A DNA stretch of 64,000 bases, taken from contig NZ_VIJZ01000006.1 of NCBI RefSeq assembly GCF_006874425.1, forward strand, positions 124,001-188,000. Reading direction: 5' to 3'. This stretch comes from Paenibacillus ottowii (GTDB lineage Bacteria; Bacillota; Bacilli; Paenibacillales; Paenibacillaceae). The translations under genes and the position numbers were made by a program. A model generated the notes under the pieces. That model had not been told where the DNA came from. It worked only from the letters and a program-made list of their open reading frames with translations, and searched no databases. Within the stretch, counting starts at the first letter, position 1. The number at the start of each line of letters is the position of its first letter. This document shows positions 46,633-55,857 of the stretch, in pieces.

Positions 46633-47349
46633 TCATGAGGATGAGCCACCCAACATCTGACTAAAGCGATCCCGATAACGTGCTTGGGTGATGCGGTACT
46701 CCTGTTCCACAGCGGGCCAATGTTTTTTGGTTCCCATTTCATCATGCCAACGGTAATTAACCAAAGACTCGTTCAGAAAAGGAAATGGATAGCCGGCCAG
46801 CATCACTCGGTACCACATATCCAGGTCATGGGTGTACGGCAGCAGTTCATCAAACAAACCGATATGTGTAAAAAGCTCCTTTTTAAACATCACCGTACAT
46901 CCATTGACTGGATTCCCCTGCAGGAAAAAACGGTAAAACTCCGTCAAGGACGGAAATACAGCGGCTGCCTGATAGGTTGTGACTTGGCTGTGTTGATTAA
47001 TGAAATTGAAATTCGTATGAGAGATGCATGCGTCCTGTTCGATCATAAAAGAAACCTGATTATTAATTTTGTCCCTATGGTAGGTGTCGTCGGAGCTGAG
47101 CCACGCAATATATTCGCCACTGGCATGCCGGATACCATGATTCAAAGCGCTGGCTGTTCCACCGTTGGATTTGCCCAAATAATGTATATAGGGGAGATAG
47201 GGCTGAAGCAAATTAACATGTGTGGTGGATCCGTCATCGACGACTATAATCTCAAGCGGCCCATAGGTTTGCTCCAATGCACTCTGCAAAGCCTGATCCA
47301 CATAGGCACAGTTATAAAAGGGAATGACGATCGTTACTTTTGGTCTCAT
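46633..47349 (-). CDS. Family 2 glycosyltransferase
   Basis: 238 residues from the ATG at 47349, which overlaps the stop of the epimerase gene as ATGA and follows AAGGAAGGA; the longer open frame upstream is a shadow of that gene. VTIVIPFYNCAYVDQALQSALEQTY at residues 5-29, DDGSTTH near 40 and the metal motif AWLSSDDTYH near 90 mark a standard GT-A enzyme, ended by a helix and LVNYRWHDEMG. Adds a sugar in the cytosol; specificity unknown. Confidence 0.88.
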   Translation of the reverse strand: MRPKVTIVIPFYNCAYVDQALQSALEQTYGPLEIIVVDDGSTTHVNLLQPYLPYIHYLGKSNGGTASALNHGIRHASGEYIAWLSSDDTYHRDKINNQVSFMIEQDACISHTNFNFINQHSQVTTYQAAAVFPSLTEFYRFFLQGNPVNGCTVMFKKELFTHIGLFDELLPYTHDLDMWYRVMLAGYPFPFLNESLVNYRWHDEMGTKKHWPAVEQEYRITQARYRDRFSQMLGGSSS

Positions 47350-48344
47350 AACGTTCCTTCCTTTCCAGTGCGGCGGTATTGAATCATATCCTCCAGCGAT
47401 TGCCCCAGCTGTATGGTCGGCTTCCAGCCCATCTCCTCCAGCTCCTGCGCCCGATATGCCTTTGTTGACACTGACTCGGCCATATCCCCCCATTGTATAG
47501 GAATGGATATTTTTGCCAGGGAAACCATACGTTCCACGATATCGCCCAGCTCCACAATGCGGCCTGTGCAAACCGAGTAAATTCGGCCTGGCACTCCCTT
47601 TTCCAACAGCACTCCATAGGCCCGAACAGCATCACGAACGTCGAGAAAATCACGCTGCGCATGTCGGGAAGACACACGAAACGGAGCTGCTTCCGTTACC
47701 GAGTGCTCTTTCATACGTTCTGTCCGAACGATATAACCCGCGAGTAATGCGCAAAAGCCGGTGGATGGACCTGGACCAATCAGGTTGCAAGGCTCTGCCA
47801 GCATGACAGATTGTTCGAACAGCGCGCCCCACGAGAGCGCGACTGCCTCTTGAATGCTTTTGCTAAGACTGTAGGGATGCGTTGGATGGTAAGGTGCCTG
47901 CAAAGCCGTCTTTAGCCGAGAACCCGCTACGACGATTCTGGCTTGGGGGAAAGGTCGCAGTACATCAAGCAGATACAGGGTGGACAGTACATTGGATTCC
48001 ATGTATAACAATGGACTCTGCCAAGATTCAGGTACGGAATTTTTGCCACCCAGGTGAAGCACATAATCCGGAGCAATTTCTCGAATCACTTCGCCCAGAC
48101 GTTTCTTGTCGAGCAAGTCACACACATAAGGGGTGATACAACCGCGTGTGTCTGTCTCCAGCGTGGAATTCCCGTCATTTCCAGACTGAAAGGTCAATTC
48201 TGAAGCAGAAGTGGCAGTGCGAGTCAGCGCTGCCACCTCCCAGCCGAGGCTTGCAAAATGGCGGCAGGCATGCATCCCGGTATAGCCAACCGCTCCGGTA
48301 ATGACTATGACAGGCCGACGTTGTTCCGCTGTGCTTCTGTCCAT
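47346..48344 (-). CDS. NAD-dependent epimerase/dehydratase (GDP-mannose 4,6-dehydratase-like)
   Basis: 332 residues; AAGGAG 8 bases before the ATG, overlapping the upstream gene by 40 bases. Extended SDR with TGAVGYTGMHACRHF at residues 16-30, YVLHLGGKNSV, a Tyr-Lys pair in HPYSLSKS near 171, and EPCNLIGPGPS. The order Asn-rather-than-Ser around the active site resembles the RmlD/GMD side of the family. Modifies a nucleotide sugar of the glycan pathway; the exact step is not clear. Confidence 0.8.
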   Translation of the reverse strand: MDRSTAEQRRPVIVITGAVGYTGMHACRHFASLGWEVAALTRTATSASELTFQSGNDGNSTLETDTRGCITPYVCDLLDKKRLGEVIREIAPDYVLHLGGKNSVPESWQSPLLYMESNVLSTLYLLDVLRPFPQARIVVAGSRLKTALQAPYHPTHPYSLSKSIQEAVALSWGALFEQSVMLAEPCNLIGPGPSTGFCALLAGYIVRTERMKEHSVTEAAPFRVSSRHAQRDFLDVRDAVRAYGVLLEKGVPGRIYSVCTGRIVELGDIVERMVSLAKISIPIQWGDMAESVSTKAYRAQELEEMGWKPTIQLGQSLEDMIQYRRTGKEGTL

Positions 48345-49159
48345 TCCAGCAGCTCCTTCAGCATGATGCTGTAGTGAGGAACATCGTAGAGCAGATCGGC
48401 CCGGGTAGAACGAAGCGTCCGGTCCTGCACCGGCTCATCCTTCGGCACGATCCGAATGTCCTCTCTCTTCCAGATGTCTTTGAACAGAAGCAGCAAATCA
48501 TGCTTGCTGATCGGTTCAGGGTGAACCAGATGAATGAGTCCGTCCAGCGGCTCATTCATCAACACTTGTATTGCTTTCGCTAATTCCAGCGTTGTGACCC
48601 CGTTCCAAAAGACCCGGCGGTATCCGTCAACGTCCCCGCTCTGTTGTAAAAACCAGTGCAGTAAACCAATGCCGCCTGGTCGAATCTCCGGTCCGATAAT
48701 AGAGGTACGGATGGTCAGATGCCGTGGCGCCTTCACTTCTCCGAGTATTTTCGTTATTGCATAGGCACTTGTCCCATCCGGTTGATCGGTCTCTTCATAT
48801 AAGCCAGGAACCCGCTTTCCTTCGAATACGCAATCTGTGCTGATATGAATCAATCGGGCACCGATACTATCCGCCGTCTGTCGGAGGAGATGCGGCAGCA
48901 ATCCATTGATTTGGTATGCTGCAATCAGCTCCTTCCCGGCATGCTGATTGAGTACGCCGACCGCGTTGATAATAACGTCTGGCTGTACACTCCGTACCAG
49001 CCGCTCCACCATAAAGCCGTCCTTTACATCCAGCAGGAGACCGCCTTTATTTGCTGAATCACGAGTGGTGTAGAACACGTTATACCCGTTCTGGTTTTGA
49101 AAATACTTAACCAGGACATGGCCTGCCATGCCGTTACCACCCAAAATAAGCAGCTTCAT
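48305..49159 (-). CDS. RmlD-like nucleotide-sugar reductase (WbjC/WbvR position)
   Basis: 284 residues; ATGA overlap with the dehydratase gene. LILGGNGMAGHVLVKYF at residues 4-20, INAVGVLNQ near 65, HISTDCVFEG near 107 and YAITKILGE near 132 give the RmlD pattern. It sits between a CapE/FnlA-type dehydratase and later genes, after a WecB-type epimerase, so it is probably the C4 reductase that makes a UDP-6-deoxy-L-HexNAc. It lacks the C-terminal cupin domain of staphylococcal CapF and so is more like the enzyme for the L-quinovosamine branch; the product is either UDP-L-FucNAc or UDP-L-QuiNAc. Confidence 0.8.
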   Translation of the reverse strand: MKLLILGGNGMAGHVLVKYFQNQNGYNVFYTTRDSANKGGLLLDVKDGFMVERLVRSVQPDVIINAVGVLNQHAGKELIAAYQINGLLPHLLRQTADSIGARLIHISTDCVFEGKRVPGLYEETDQPDGTSAYAITKILGEVKAPRHLTIRTSIIGPEIRPGGIGLLHWFLQQSGDVDGYRRVFWNGVTTLELAKAIQVLMNEPLDGLIHLVHPEPISKHDLLLLFKDIWKREDIRIVPKDEPVQDRTLRSTRADLLYDVPHYSIMLKELLEWTEAQRNNVGLS

Positions 49160-50142
49160 TTGATGAACCCCCCGCTCTGGAGAATGGCTCGGATCTCCTC
49201 TTTTGACATCAAATTAAATTCCGAGCTAAAGCTGCTGAACGATACCGGAGGGCACTGACTATAACGGTCCTTTAATTGAGGAATATTCAGGGTTGGGAGA
49301 ATGACCAAATATTGCTCGTCATATACTACCGTTGTCAGGCTTTCAAAGTCGCTCATCAAAATCTCGTGAATTTTCTCACCAGGACGAACGCCTTTTTCTA
49401 CCATTTCTATATTTTCCACGCCTGAATCCTCAATGAGCACCTCAGCCAAATCCACAATACGGCAGGTTGGCATGGTCATGATAAAAATTTCGCCGCCGAC
49501 GCTTTCTACGGAAGCTTTGAACAGCAGACTGATGGCATCACGCAAGGTCAGGAAGAAGCGGGTCATGTTCATATCTGTGATAAAAACCTTACCCTTTTGG
49601 CGAATCTGGCTTTGGAACAAATGCACCACGCTTCCGTTTGTCCCTAAAACATTACCGCCGCGCACCGTCACAAACCGTGTATCGCTATTTAGCAGATTGG
49701 CGTAAACAATCAGTTTTTCTCCAATCGCCTTTGTCATGCCGTAGAAATTGGACGGGTTGGCAGCCTTGTCAGTCGAGATATAAATGACTTTTTTTACCTG
49801 GTTGGCGACAGCGGCCTCGATCACATTTTGGGTGCCTACAACATTGGTTTTAAGCGCCTCATAGGGCTGATCCTCACAGACAGGCACGTGCTTGAGAGCT
49901 GCCAAATGAAATATATAGTCTACTCCTTGACAAGCGGTAGTCAGCGCATCTTTATCGCGAATATCCCCAATACAGAAGCTGAGCCGTTCATCCTCAAACT
50001 GTCTGTTCATTGCAACCTGACTCGATTCTCCGCGTGAAAAGATAATGACCTCTTTGGGGTTACGCGGCAATAACTGGGTAACCAGCTCATGCCCCCAAGA
50101 GCCGGTGCCGCCGGTAACCAAGATACGTTGGTTTTCAAACAT
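49156..50142 (-). CDS. UDP-GlcNAc 4,6-dehydratase/5-epimerase (FnlA/CapE/WbjB-like)
   Basis: 328 residues from the ATG at 50142 (GGAGGG 7 bases upstream, inside the WecB gene end). SDR features: ILVTGGTGSWGHELVTQL at residues 7-24, FHLAALKHVPVCE near 82 with the Met/Lys variation typical of this class, and YGMTKAIGEKL near 136; then the C-terminal FFLTLRDAISLLFKA and VRPGEKIHEIL. Makes a 4-keto-6-deoxy-HexNAc from UDP-GlcNAc, first step toward UDP-L-FucNAc or UDP-L-QuiNAc. Between the 2-epimerase and the reductase, as expected. Confidence 0.88.
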   Translation of the reverse strand: MFENQRILVTGGTGSWGHELVTQLLPRNPKEVIIFSRGESSQVAMNRQFEDERLSFCIGDIRDKDALTTACQGVDYIFHLAALKHVPVCEDQPYEALKTNVVGTQNVIEAAVANQVKKVIYISTDKAANPSNFYGMTKAIGEKLIVYANLLNSDTRFVTVRGGNVLGTNGSVVHLFQSQIRQKGKVFITDMNMTRFFLTLRDAISLLFKASVESVGGEIFIMTMPTCRIVDLAEVLIEDSGVENIEMVEKGVRPGEKIHEILMSDFESLTTVVYDEQYLVILPTLNIPQLKDRYSQCPPVSFSSFSSEFNLMSKEEIRAILQSGGFIK

Positions 50143-51226
50143 GCCGTTTCCCTCCAAGCAGAAATTTAACTACCTTATCCGACACATCTTCCGCCAGATA
50201 GCCTGCGGGACATTGCCATTTATGGTTCATCTGGGTCATTAAGGCTACCGCGTTCGCTATAACCTCGCCATCAAGACCGGACACGATATTGCTGCCGCAA
50301 TCTACTGTTTCCGGCCGTTCAGTCGTGCGCCGCATCGTGACCGTCGGCACCCCCATGACACAGCATTCTTCCTGTACGGTGCCACTGTCCGTCAAAGCGC
50401 AGCGGGCATGCCGCTCCAGCAGAACGAAGTCAAAAAAACCGAACGGCTCGTGGAACTCTACCAGCGGATCAAGCTGGATCGGCGGGTGGCTTGCGATCCG
50501 GGCAGCGGTGCGGGGATGAATACTGCAAATGACCCGCTGCCCGAACTGCCGAGCTACCCGGTTAAGACCATCCAAAATAGCCAGCAAATGCGGCGGATGG
50601 TCGACATTTTCAGCTCTGTGGGCAGTAACCAGAAAATATTCCCCCGGCGACAATCCTAACTTTTTCAAAATTTCGCTGCCGGATATCTCTTTCTCATAGT
50701 GCTGCATCACTTCATAAATCGGATTTCCAGTCCGTATAATTCGTTGACTTGGGAAGCCTTCGCGTAGGAGGTGCTGCTTGCTTTGCTCTGTATAAGGCAT
50801 ATTAATGGTAGAAATCGCATCAATGACGCGTCGGTTCTTCTCCTCTGGCACATCCAGATCATAACAGCGATTCCCCGCCTCCATATGAACAACTGGGTAA
50901 CCCATACGTTCCGCAAGCAGGGCACATAAGGCGCTGTTCGTATCCCCGAGCAATAGTACATGGTCCGGGCGTTCCTGGTTTAAAATGTCCTCCATCTGCG
51001 AGTACATGGCAGACAGCTGTTTGCCCAGTGTTCCCGCTTTCTCCTGAAGTACATAATCCGGGGCGCGCAATCCCAACTCGCGGAAGAATTGTCCGCTCAG
51101 GCTTTCTGTATAATTTTGGCCCGTATGCACAAGCACATGTTTATCCGCATAGTGGTCCAGCTTCGGAATAATCAAGCTGAGCCGTATAATCTCCGGTCTT
51201 GTGCCGAGCACGGTCAATATTTTCAT
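50135..51226 (-). CDS. UDP-GlcNAc 2-epimerase family (WecB/FnlC/CapG-like)
   Basis: 363 residues from the ATG at 51226. KILTVLGTRPEIIRLSLII at the N-terminus, HTGQNYTESLSGQF near 42, VHMEAGNRCYDLDVPEEKNRR near 122, and the C-terminal LTDSGTVQEECCVMGVPTVTMR, all hallmarks of the WecB fold. Beside the dehydratase and RmlD-like reductase, its likely job is the last C2 epimerisation of the 6-deoxy-HexNAc, rather than making ManNAc. Confidence 0.9.
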   Translation of the reverse strand: MKILTVLGTRPEIIRLSLIIPKLDHYADKHVLVHTGQNYTESLSGQFFRELGLRAPDYVLQEKAGTLGKQLSAMYSQMEDILNQERPDHVLLLGDTNSALCALLAERMGYPVVHMEAGNRCYDLDVPEEKNRRVIDAISTINMPYTEQSKQHLLREGFPSQRIIRTGNPIYEVMQHYEKEISGSEILKKLGLSPGEYFLVTAHRAENVDHPPHLLAILDGLNRVARQFGQRVICSIHPRTAARIASHPPIQLDPLVEFHEPFGFFDFVLLERHARCALTDSGTVQEECCVMGVPTVTMRRTTERPETVDCGSNIVSGLDGEVIANAVALMTQMNHKWQCPAGYLAEDVSDKVVKFLLGGKRHV

Positions 51227-51348
51227 CGTTTTGGAACCCACCTTTGCTGTCATTGTTTCATTGAATTGTGAAGTTCAATGAATAATAGCCATCCAGCAGA
51301 CTGGCTGTGCTCCGGCTTAATGTTCATCTCAAGCGGTCCGGCGTATGT

Positions 51349-53013
51349 TCACCCGGACCGTTGTTTGGCATTCTGTCTTTCCTTGAATGCGACTCGCTTC
51401 TGCTTGTGCGCACTGGATCGCCGTGACAGGAGCCTCAATTTCCGCTTGAGTTTCTGTCTGGACTTGGAGCTTCGATACAATGGGGAGCCGTGAATTTTCT
51501 TGAGACGGATTCTGCCAGCACTTCTCCTCTTATACCTGCGATTTCGCAGTCGGGGATGCTTGCGGCTCTTTGGACATCTTGCCCGAATACTACGCTTGCG
51601 GTGAGGCAATTCAGGTGGTGACTCAGGCAAAAGGGAAGCTGGTTGTGGCAAACCCTGAATGGCTGCATATTCAATGGGCGGCAGACCCAGCACTGGCATT
51701 TGATTGATCACCGATTCGGGAAATTCCCGAACGGTGTTGGTATATGCCTCCGGTATTGCAGTGACCTGACGCAGCCCTCCGCCTTCCCTCGTCCATACAG
51801 GACCACCCGGCTGCTGAATCAACGGGAACCAATGGGGATGATGACATACCCATTGACTGACCATAACGTGCAGACTGCTTCGGTAGGAATCAGGTCCGTA
51901 GATGCGCGTAGCGGCACTATTGTTACGCACACCAATTCGTTCCGCTTCCTCGGGATGGTCGAGCAGATAGCTTACTTTTTGCGCCAGCATATCGCTGTTT
52001 CCTGGCTCTACCAAAAAATCTGCATTTCCGGTCGATTCCATTAATTCCACAAGTCCGCCCTGCGCAAAGGCTACCACAGGCTTGCCGTACACCAGACCTT
52101 CCAAAGCCGTCATACCAAAGCCTTCCTCCACCATGCTAGGAATCACTACAATATCCATTGCACTATAGGCTGTTGAGACGGATTCCTCGAATGAACTGAA
52201 CTGGAAACGGCGGCTGTAACGAGACTGGCGAATCAAAGAGACACATTTTACGTAATACTCGGAATCCACTGAGCTGCCGATAATCCAGAAACGGCACCGT
52301 GAATTGGTTTCGCACAGCTTTAGAGCCATATGGACAAAAGGCAACAGCCCTTTGGCTTCGTAGATAAAGGAAGAAATATAACCAATACAGATATGAAAAT
52401 CCCGCAGTCCCAGCTTTTCACGTTTCCTTCTCCGTTCCAGCACATGTTCTCTAGGCGATGGCATATCCATATCCCGGCATGGAGACAACACTGTATGCGG
52501 ACGTGTCAGTCCCCCGCCATGCAAAGGACGCATAACCGCTTGCGAAATGCCGATGACCCATTGGCTATAACGCTCAATAATGGAGACAGAAACTGGCGTA
52601 TACGCATTCTGGTTAATGACCTCGGTTATTTTCCAGATCACCGGAATATTAAGCTCTTGAGCAGCTATCGCGGGCATGACGTTCACACAGGTATTGACCA
52701 GCACCACATCAGGCCGGGATTGCCCAAGCATCTGAAGTAACGGTGCATACACCACATGGTTCCGCAAATTCTCTGCATCCTGTGCCAATCCCTCATAAGG
52801 GGTATACATGCCATGCAGCATGAACAGATTCTGAATCTGAACTGTGATGCCACGCTTGCGGGCCATTGAGGTCAGCCGTCCTTCATCAGGTGTTACCAAT
52901 ATGCAATCGAAATACGTGCGAACGTCTAGACAAAATTGCAGCAGCAGCTTTTCCGCCCCTGTAATACTGCGAACATTGCTGACATGACTGAACAGCATCA
53001 TTTTCGGCTTGAT
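51349..53013 (-). CDS. Family 4 glycosyltransferase with Arg/Lys-rich tail, apparent ATC start
   Basis: 554 residues if read from ATC at 53013, which lies 9 bases after AGGAGG; the first in-frame ATG (53001) is 21 bases from that site. GT4 body in residues 1-390: SNVRSITGAEKLLLQF, ITEVINQNAYTP, IGYISSFIYEAKGLLPF near 215, and PSMVEEGFGMTALEGLVYGKPVVAFAQGGLVEL near 300. A linker follows, then about 85 very basic residues (HRKRSIRARCPKSRKHPRLR onward) unlike any GT domain. The tail could bind an anionic polymer or the spore surface. Cognate of the CgeB genes upstream. Confidence 0.84.
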   Translation of the reverse strand: MKPKMMLFSHVSNVRSITGAEKLLLQFCLDVRTYFDCILVTPDEGRLTSMARKRGITVQIQNLFMLHGMYTPYEGLAQDAENLRNHVVYAPLLQMLGQSRPDVVLVNTCVNVMPAIAAQELNIPVIWKITEVINQNAYTPVSVSIIERYSQWVIGISQAVMRPLHGGGLTRPHTVLSPCRDMDMPSPREHVLERRRKREKLGLRDFHICIGYISSFIYEAKGLLPFVHMALKLCETNSRCRFWIIGSSVDSEYYVKCVSLIRQSRYSRRFQFSSFEESVSTAYSAMDIVVIPSMVEEGFGMTALEGLVYGKPVVAFAQGGLVELMESTGNADFLVEPGNSDMLAQKVSYLLDHPEEAERIGVRNNSAATRIYGPDSYRSSLHVMVSQWVCHHPHWFPLIQQPGGPVWTREGGGLRQVTAIPEAYTNTVREFPESVINQMPVLGLPPIEYAAIQGLPQPASLLPESPPELPHRKRSIRARCPKSRKHPRLRNRRYKRRSAGRIRLKKIHGSPLYRSSKSRQKLKRKLRLLSRRSSAHKQKRVAFKERQNAKQRSG

Positions 53014-53062
53014 CGGAGTTCACCTCCTTATAAAATAGCAACCAGCGGACGTATGGATGGCC

Positions 53063-54196
53063 TTATGGGAATATGACCGACAGCAGTTGGTCAATCCGGT
53101 GACCATACGTGTGCTCCCGCAGGGTTCGTTCGAGAGCACGCAGAGCAATCTCACGACGCTCCTTTTCGTGTGTCAAATAAAACTCAATCTTCTCCAGCAG
53201 CTCCTGCTGGGAACTGTAAGTTTCAATCTCTTCCCCCGGCTTGTAAAAACGAGCCAGATCATCTCTTGTATCCGTCAGTTGCAACGTGCCACTGGCTGAA
53301 ATCTCAAACGTGCGGGGATTGGGCGAAACCCCCGGAATTTTCAGTGCATTGTTGTTCACCGAATCATCCTGATGAGAACGATGAAGATTAATTACGATTT
53401 TGCTGCCGTTATACGAATCATTCGTCTCGGCCGGAGACATCCAGCGGCCCAGCTCAATTTTGTCACCATACGACTGATAATCCGGGAGACGATCCCACCA
53501 GATTCCGTTGATTTTAATGTTGCGGGCCATAAGCTGCGGCATAATCGGATTAAAGAAATAGATGCGATTCCAGTAGGCTGAACCTGTAAATCCAATCTCA
53601 CGTCGTACTGAAGCAGGCGAGCTGAGCGGAAAATAGTGAGTCAAAAATGCCCCGAAGGGCAAGTAGTGCACCGATGTGCAACCCAGCTGACGATACAGTT
53701 CTATACAGTTCATTTCTAAGGTGAACACATAATCATAATTCGTCACCAATTTGGTCGTCGTGTCAGTGTAATAGGGATCGTCTGTCAGCCAGATGGCAGT
53801 AGGGATGCCCAACTTGCGTACCGCAGCAACCTGCTCTAGCGGAAAATCCATCCCGTCGAGTGCCAGCATCAGATTCGGACGGAGCTGAGCGGCAATATCT
53901 CCTACCGGCTGACGCGGGTCTGTCACGGTAACCTGAGCTGTCATGCTCTGCAACGTGGTAATGATCGCCTCATCCAGTGGAGAATACGGAAGGCCTTTGC
54001 CCGAGACGACATACAGTACATGGATCTGTCGAAAAGGAAATGTCGCTTTCGTTCGCGACACAATCGCGTTAGCACGTCCGCGCAGGTATCCTTCATCGTA
54101 TCCGTCATGGATTCCCGCCGCTCTCCCCTTCTCCCAGGAGGCTGCCGCTGTCTGGTGAACAGCTGGGTCATACGGTCCTGTCGTAGATATCGTCAT
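53063..54196 (-). CDS. cgeB: CgeB-family glycosyltransferase (spore maturation protein type)
   Basis: 377 residues from the ATG at 54196 (AAGGAG 8 bases upstream); a GTG three codons earlier overlaps that site. After a short N-terminal segment with GYDEGYLRGR near residue 35 comes the DUF3880-like domain (KLGIPTAIWLTDDPYYTDTTTKLVTNYDYVFTLE) and the C-terminal transferase domain (NGSKIVINLHRSHQDD, NPRTFEISASGTLQLTD). CgeB in Bacillus subtilis acts in the mother cell on the outermost spore layer and is transcribed by sigma-K. Immediately follows a second copy of the family. Confidence 0.86.
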   Translation of the reverse strand: MTISTTGPYDPAVHQTAAASWEKGRAAGIHDGYDEGYLRGRANAIVSRTKATFPFRQIHVLYVVSGKGLPYSPLDEAIITTLQSMTAQVTVTDPRQPVGDIAAQLRPNLMLALDGMDFPLEQVAAVRKLGIPTAIWLTDDPYYTDTTTKLVTNYDYVFTLEMNCIELYRQLGCTSVHYLPFGAFLTHYFPLSSPASVRREIGFTGSAYWNRIYFFNPIMPQLMARNIKINGIWWDRLPDYQSYGDKIELGRWMSPAETNDSYNGSKIVINLHRSHQDDSVNNNALKIPGVSPNPRTFEISASGTLQLTDTRDDLARFYKPGEEIETYSSQQELLEKIEFYLTHEKERREIALRALERTLREHTYGHRIDQLLSVIFP

Positions 54197-54229
54197 CACT
54201 TTCACTCCTTACTGTTTATGGTGTTTACT

Positions 54230-55321
54230 TTAGGCCATCGCCTTGTCCAGCAATTCCTCCATGCGATTTGAGTACCTATGCTTTTGCATGGTTGTGTGCA
54301 GTGCGCGCCAGGCTATGCGTTCGCGTTCCCAGTCATGCTTGAGATAGTAATCCAGCTTCACCTTCAGTTCCTCTGCTCCTGAGAAGGTTTCAATGTCATA
54401 GCCTGGTTGATAATAGCGGTGCAGATCTTTTCGCACATCCGTCATTTGAAGCGTCCCGCAAGCGGAAATTTCATATGTCCGAGGATTGATGGATTCCGCT
54501 GACAGCTGGTGTGTGTTCCGATTATCCAGTCCGGGGTCTGTCGGGCGGTGCATATTGATGACAATTTTGGAGCCGTTGTAGTATTGAGCGGTCTCTTCCG
54601 GCTCCATAAAACCCGGTCGGATAAAGCGTTCCAGCACATCACGCCGGGTCAGCCGATCCCAGTGCCCACCTACGATCAGCACTCTTTTGTCCGCCAAGAA
54701 GGGAGCAAGGTAGTCGAACAGCTTCACACGGTTCCAGAAGGCATTTCCAATGAAGCAAATATCATGCTGATGCTCACGCTCTACTCGCCGGGGATAAAAG
54801 ATACGGGCTGACACAGCAAGCGGCAAATAGTGAACCTTCGTTACTCCCTGTTCGCGATAAAACGGCAGACAGGAAATTTCATGCGTAAAAACGACATCGT
54901 AGAATTGACAGATCAACGCCGTATCCTCCGTAAAGTAGGGATCATCTACAAACCATATGGCCGTCCGAATGCCCAAGGCTCGTATTTGTTGTACCTGCTC
55001 CAGATGATCCGCCGGAAAAACATGCAGTCCGTTCATAACCAGTACGAGGTCTGGACGGTGAGCCGCAGCGTCTGCCAGCATCGTAGCAGGGGTACCAATG
55101 ACGCACGAGCTGCATATTTGGCTCAATGCTTCTTGCACACCTGTGTCTATAGCTGCGAAACCTTGCGGAATATACAATACTTTCAACTGGCGAACAGCAG
55201 GTTGTATTGCCACGACCTGTGACAGAGCAGCCGTGCAACCGCCCATTCTGCGTCCTTCCCGATAGCCACATCGGTATGCTTCGCGTTCATTTCCGCTTCG
55301 TTGATCATTCACATCCTTCAC
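54230..55321 (-). CDS. cgeB: CgeB-family glycosyltransferase, second copy
   Basis: 363 residues, GTG start. N-terminal tag YRCGYREGRRMGG at residues 16-28, then the DUF3880-like part (ALGIRTAIWFVDDPYFTEDTALICQFYDVVFTHE) and the transferase domain (NGSKIVINMHRPTDPGLDNR, NPRTYEISACGTLQMTD). The pair of neighbours is related over the whole length, so a tandem duplication, though sequences have diverged well. Lies downstream of a terminator, so a promoter of its own is expected; CATATAGTT at 55366-55374 matches the sigma-K -10 at eight of nine positions but without a clear -35. Confidence 0.86.
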   Translation of the reverse strand: MKDVNDQRSGNEREAYRCGYREGRRMGGCTAALSQVVAIQPAVRQLKVLYIPQGFAAIDTGVQEALSQICSSCVIGTPATMLADAAAHRPDLVLVMNGLHVFPADHLEQVQQIRALGIRTAIWFVDDPYFTEDTALICQFYDVVFTHEISCLPFYREQGVTKVHYLPLAVSARIFYPRRVEREHQHDICFIGNAFWNRVKLFDYLAPFLADKRVLIVGGHWDRLTRRDVLERFIRPGFMEPEETAQYYNGSKIVINMHRPTDPGLDNRNTHQLSAESINPRTYEISACGTLQMTDVRKDLHRYYQPGYDIETFSGAEELKVKLDYYLKHDWERERIAWRALHTTMQKHRYSNRMEELLDKAMA

Positions 55322-55443
55322 CCTGTCCTGTTGTAGGATAAACTTCTGTCACTCCTAAACTATATGCGGAGGGGTCAAACGCATCATGGACGACTGCCAC
55401 TGCCCGGACAAAATTGGCGTTTGCCCGTCCAACTACCAAAACG

Positions 55444-55475
55444 CAAATAACCCCGAAGCTGCCAGCTTCGGGGGT
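55444..55475 (-). terminator. Terminator after the Arg-rich GYxxG protein gene
   Basis: On the minus strand CCCCGAAGCT, loop GGC and AGCTTCGGGG form a perfect 10-base stem (55451-55473), followed by TTATTTGCGTTTT. Confidence 0.82.
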
Positions 55476-55500
55476 TAACCGCAATAGATCATTGGCATAA

Positions 55501-55857
55501 TTACTGTGCCTTATAAGCGACTTGGTGGCCATCTTCATATCCTTTGGCAAAGCCCGAATTGAAGCCCTCATTGTAAGCAGCATCATATCCCTGCTGGAAT
55601 GCCTGCGGGTCATGCTCTAATACAACAGAGGGCTGTGGATTCTCGACTGAAGGAGCTGCGACCGGGTTAGCTTGAGGTTTTTTCCGTCGCCGCGAAAGAG
55701 AACGTCTTCTACGTACAGGATAAAGTCCCCTTTTTCGGCGTCTTAGAGCAAGCAGATGTCTTCTTCTCCGTTTTAATCTGCGAATGCTGGAACGTCGGGC
55801 ATCTCTACGTCTTTTGCGAGCTTTGGCTCGACTGATGCGTCCCCACCTTGTACTCAT
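55501..55857 (-). CDS. Arg-rich protein with C-terminal GYxxGY-type motif
   Basis: 118 residues from the ATG at 55857 (AAAGGAGG 7 bases upstream). Residues 1-62 are dominated by Arg and Lys (KARKRRRDARRSSIRRLKRR and similar). After a Pro/Val linker, residues 90-115 read QGYDAAYNEGFNSGFAKGYEDG, a repeated aromatic-glycine pattern spaced every 4 residues. The same pattern occurs near the N-termini of both CgeB proteins and of the GT2 at 56923-58386. It overlaps the previous gene by 53 bases. I do not recognise a family. Possible scaffold or nucleic-acid/phosphate-binding surface protein. Confidence 0.7.
   Translation of the reverse strand: MSTRWGRISRAKARKRRRDARRSSIRRLKRRRRHLLALRRRKRGLYPVRRRRSLSRRRKKPQANPVAAPSVENPQPSVVLEHDPQAFQQGYDAAYNEGFNSGFAKGYEDGHQVAYKAQ

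Noticed and set aside
46633..47571. Longer version of the GT2 gene starting near 47571
   Set aside because: The extra 74 residues have no family match, overlap the epimerase gene, and the ATG at 47349 has a proper ribosome site and an ATGA overlap.
55305..55613. 102-codon open stretch between the CgeB gene and the Arg-rich gene
   Set aside because: It runs through a strong terminator hairpin and partly overlaps the Arg-rich gene in another frame; no ribosome site.
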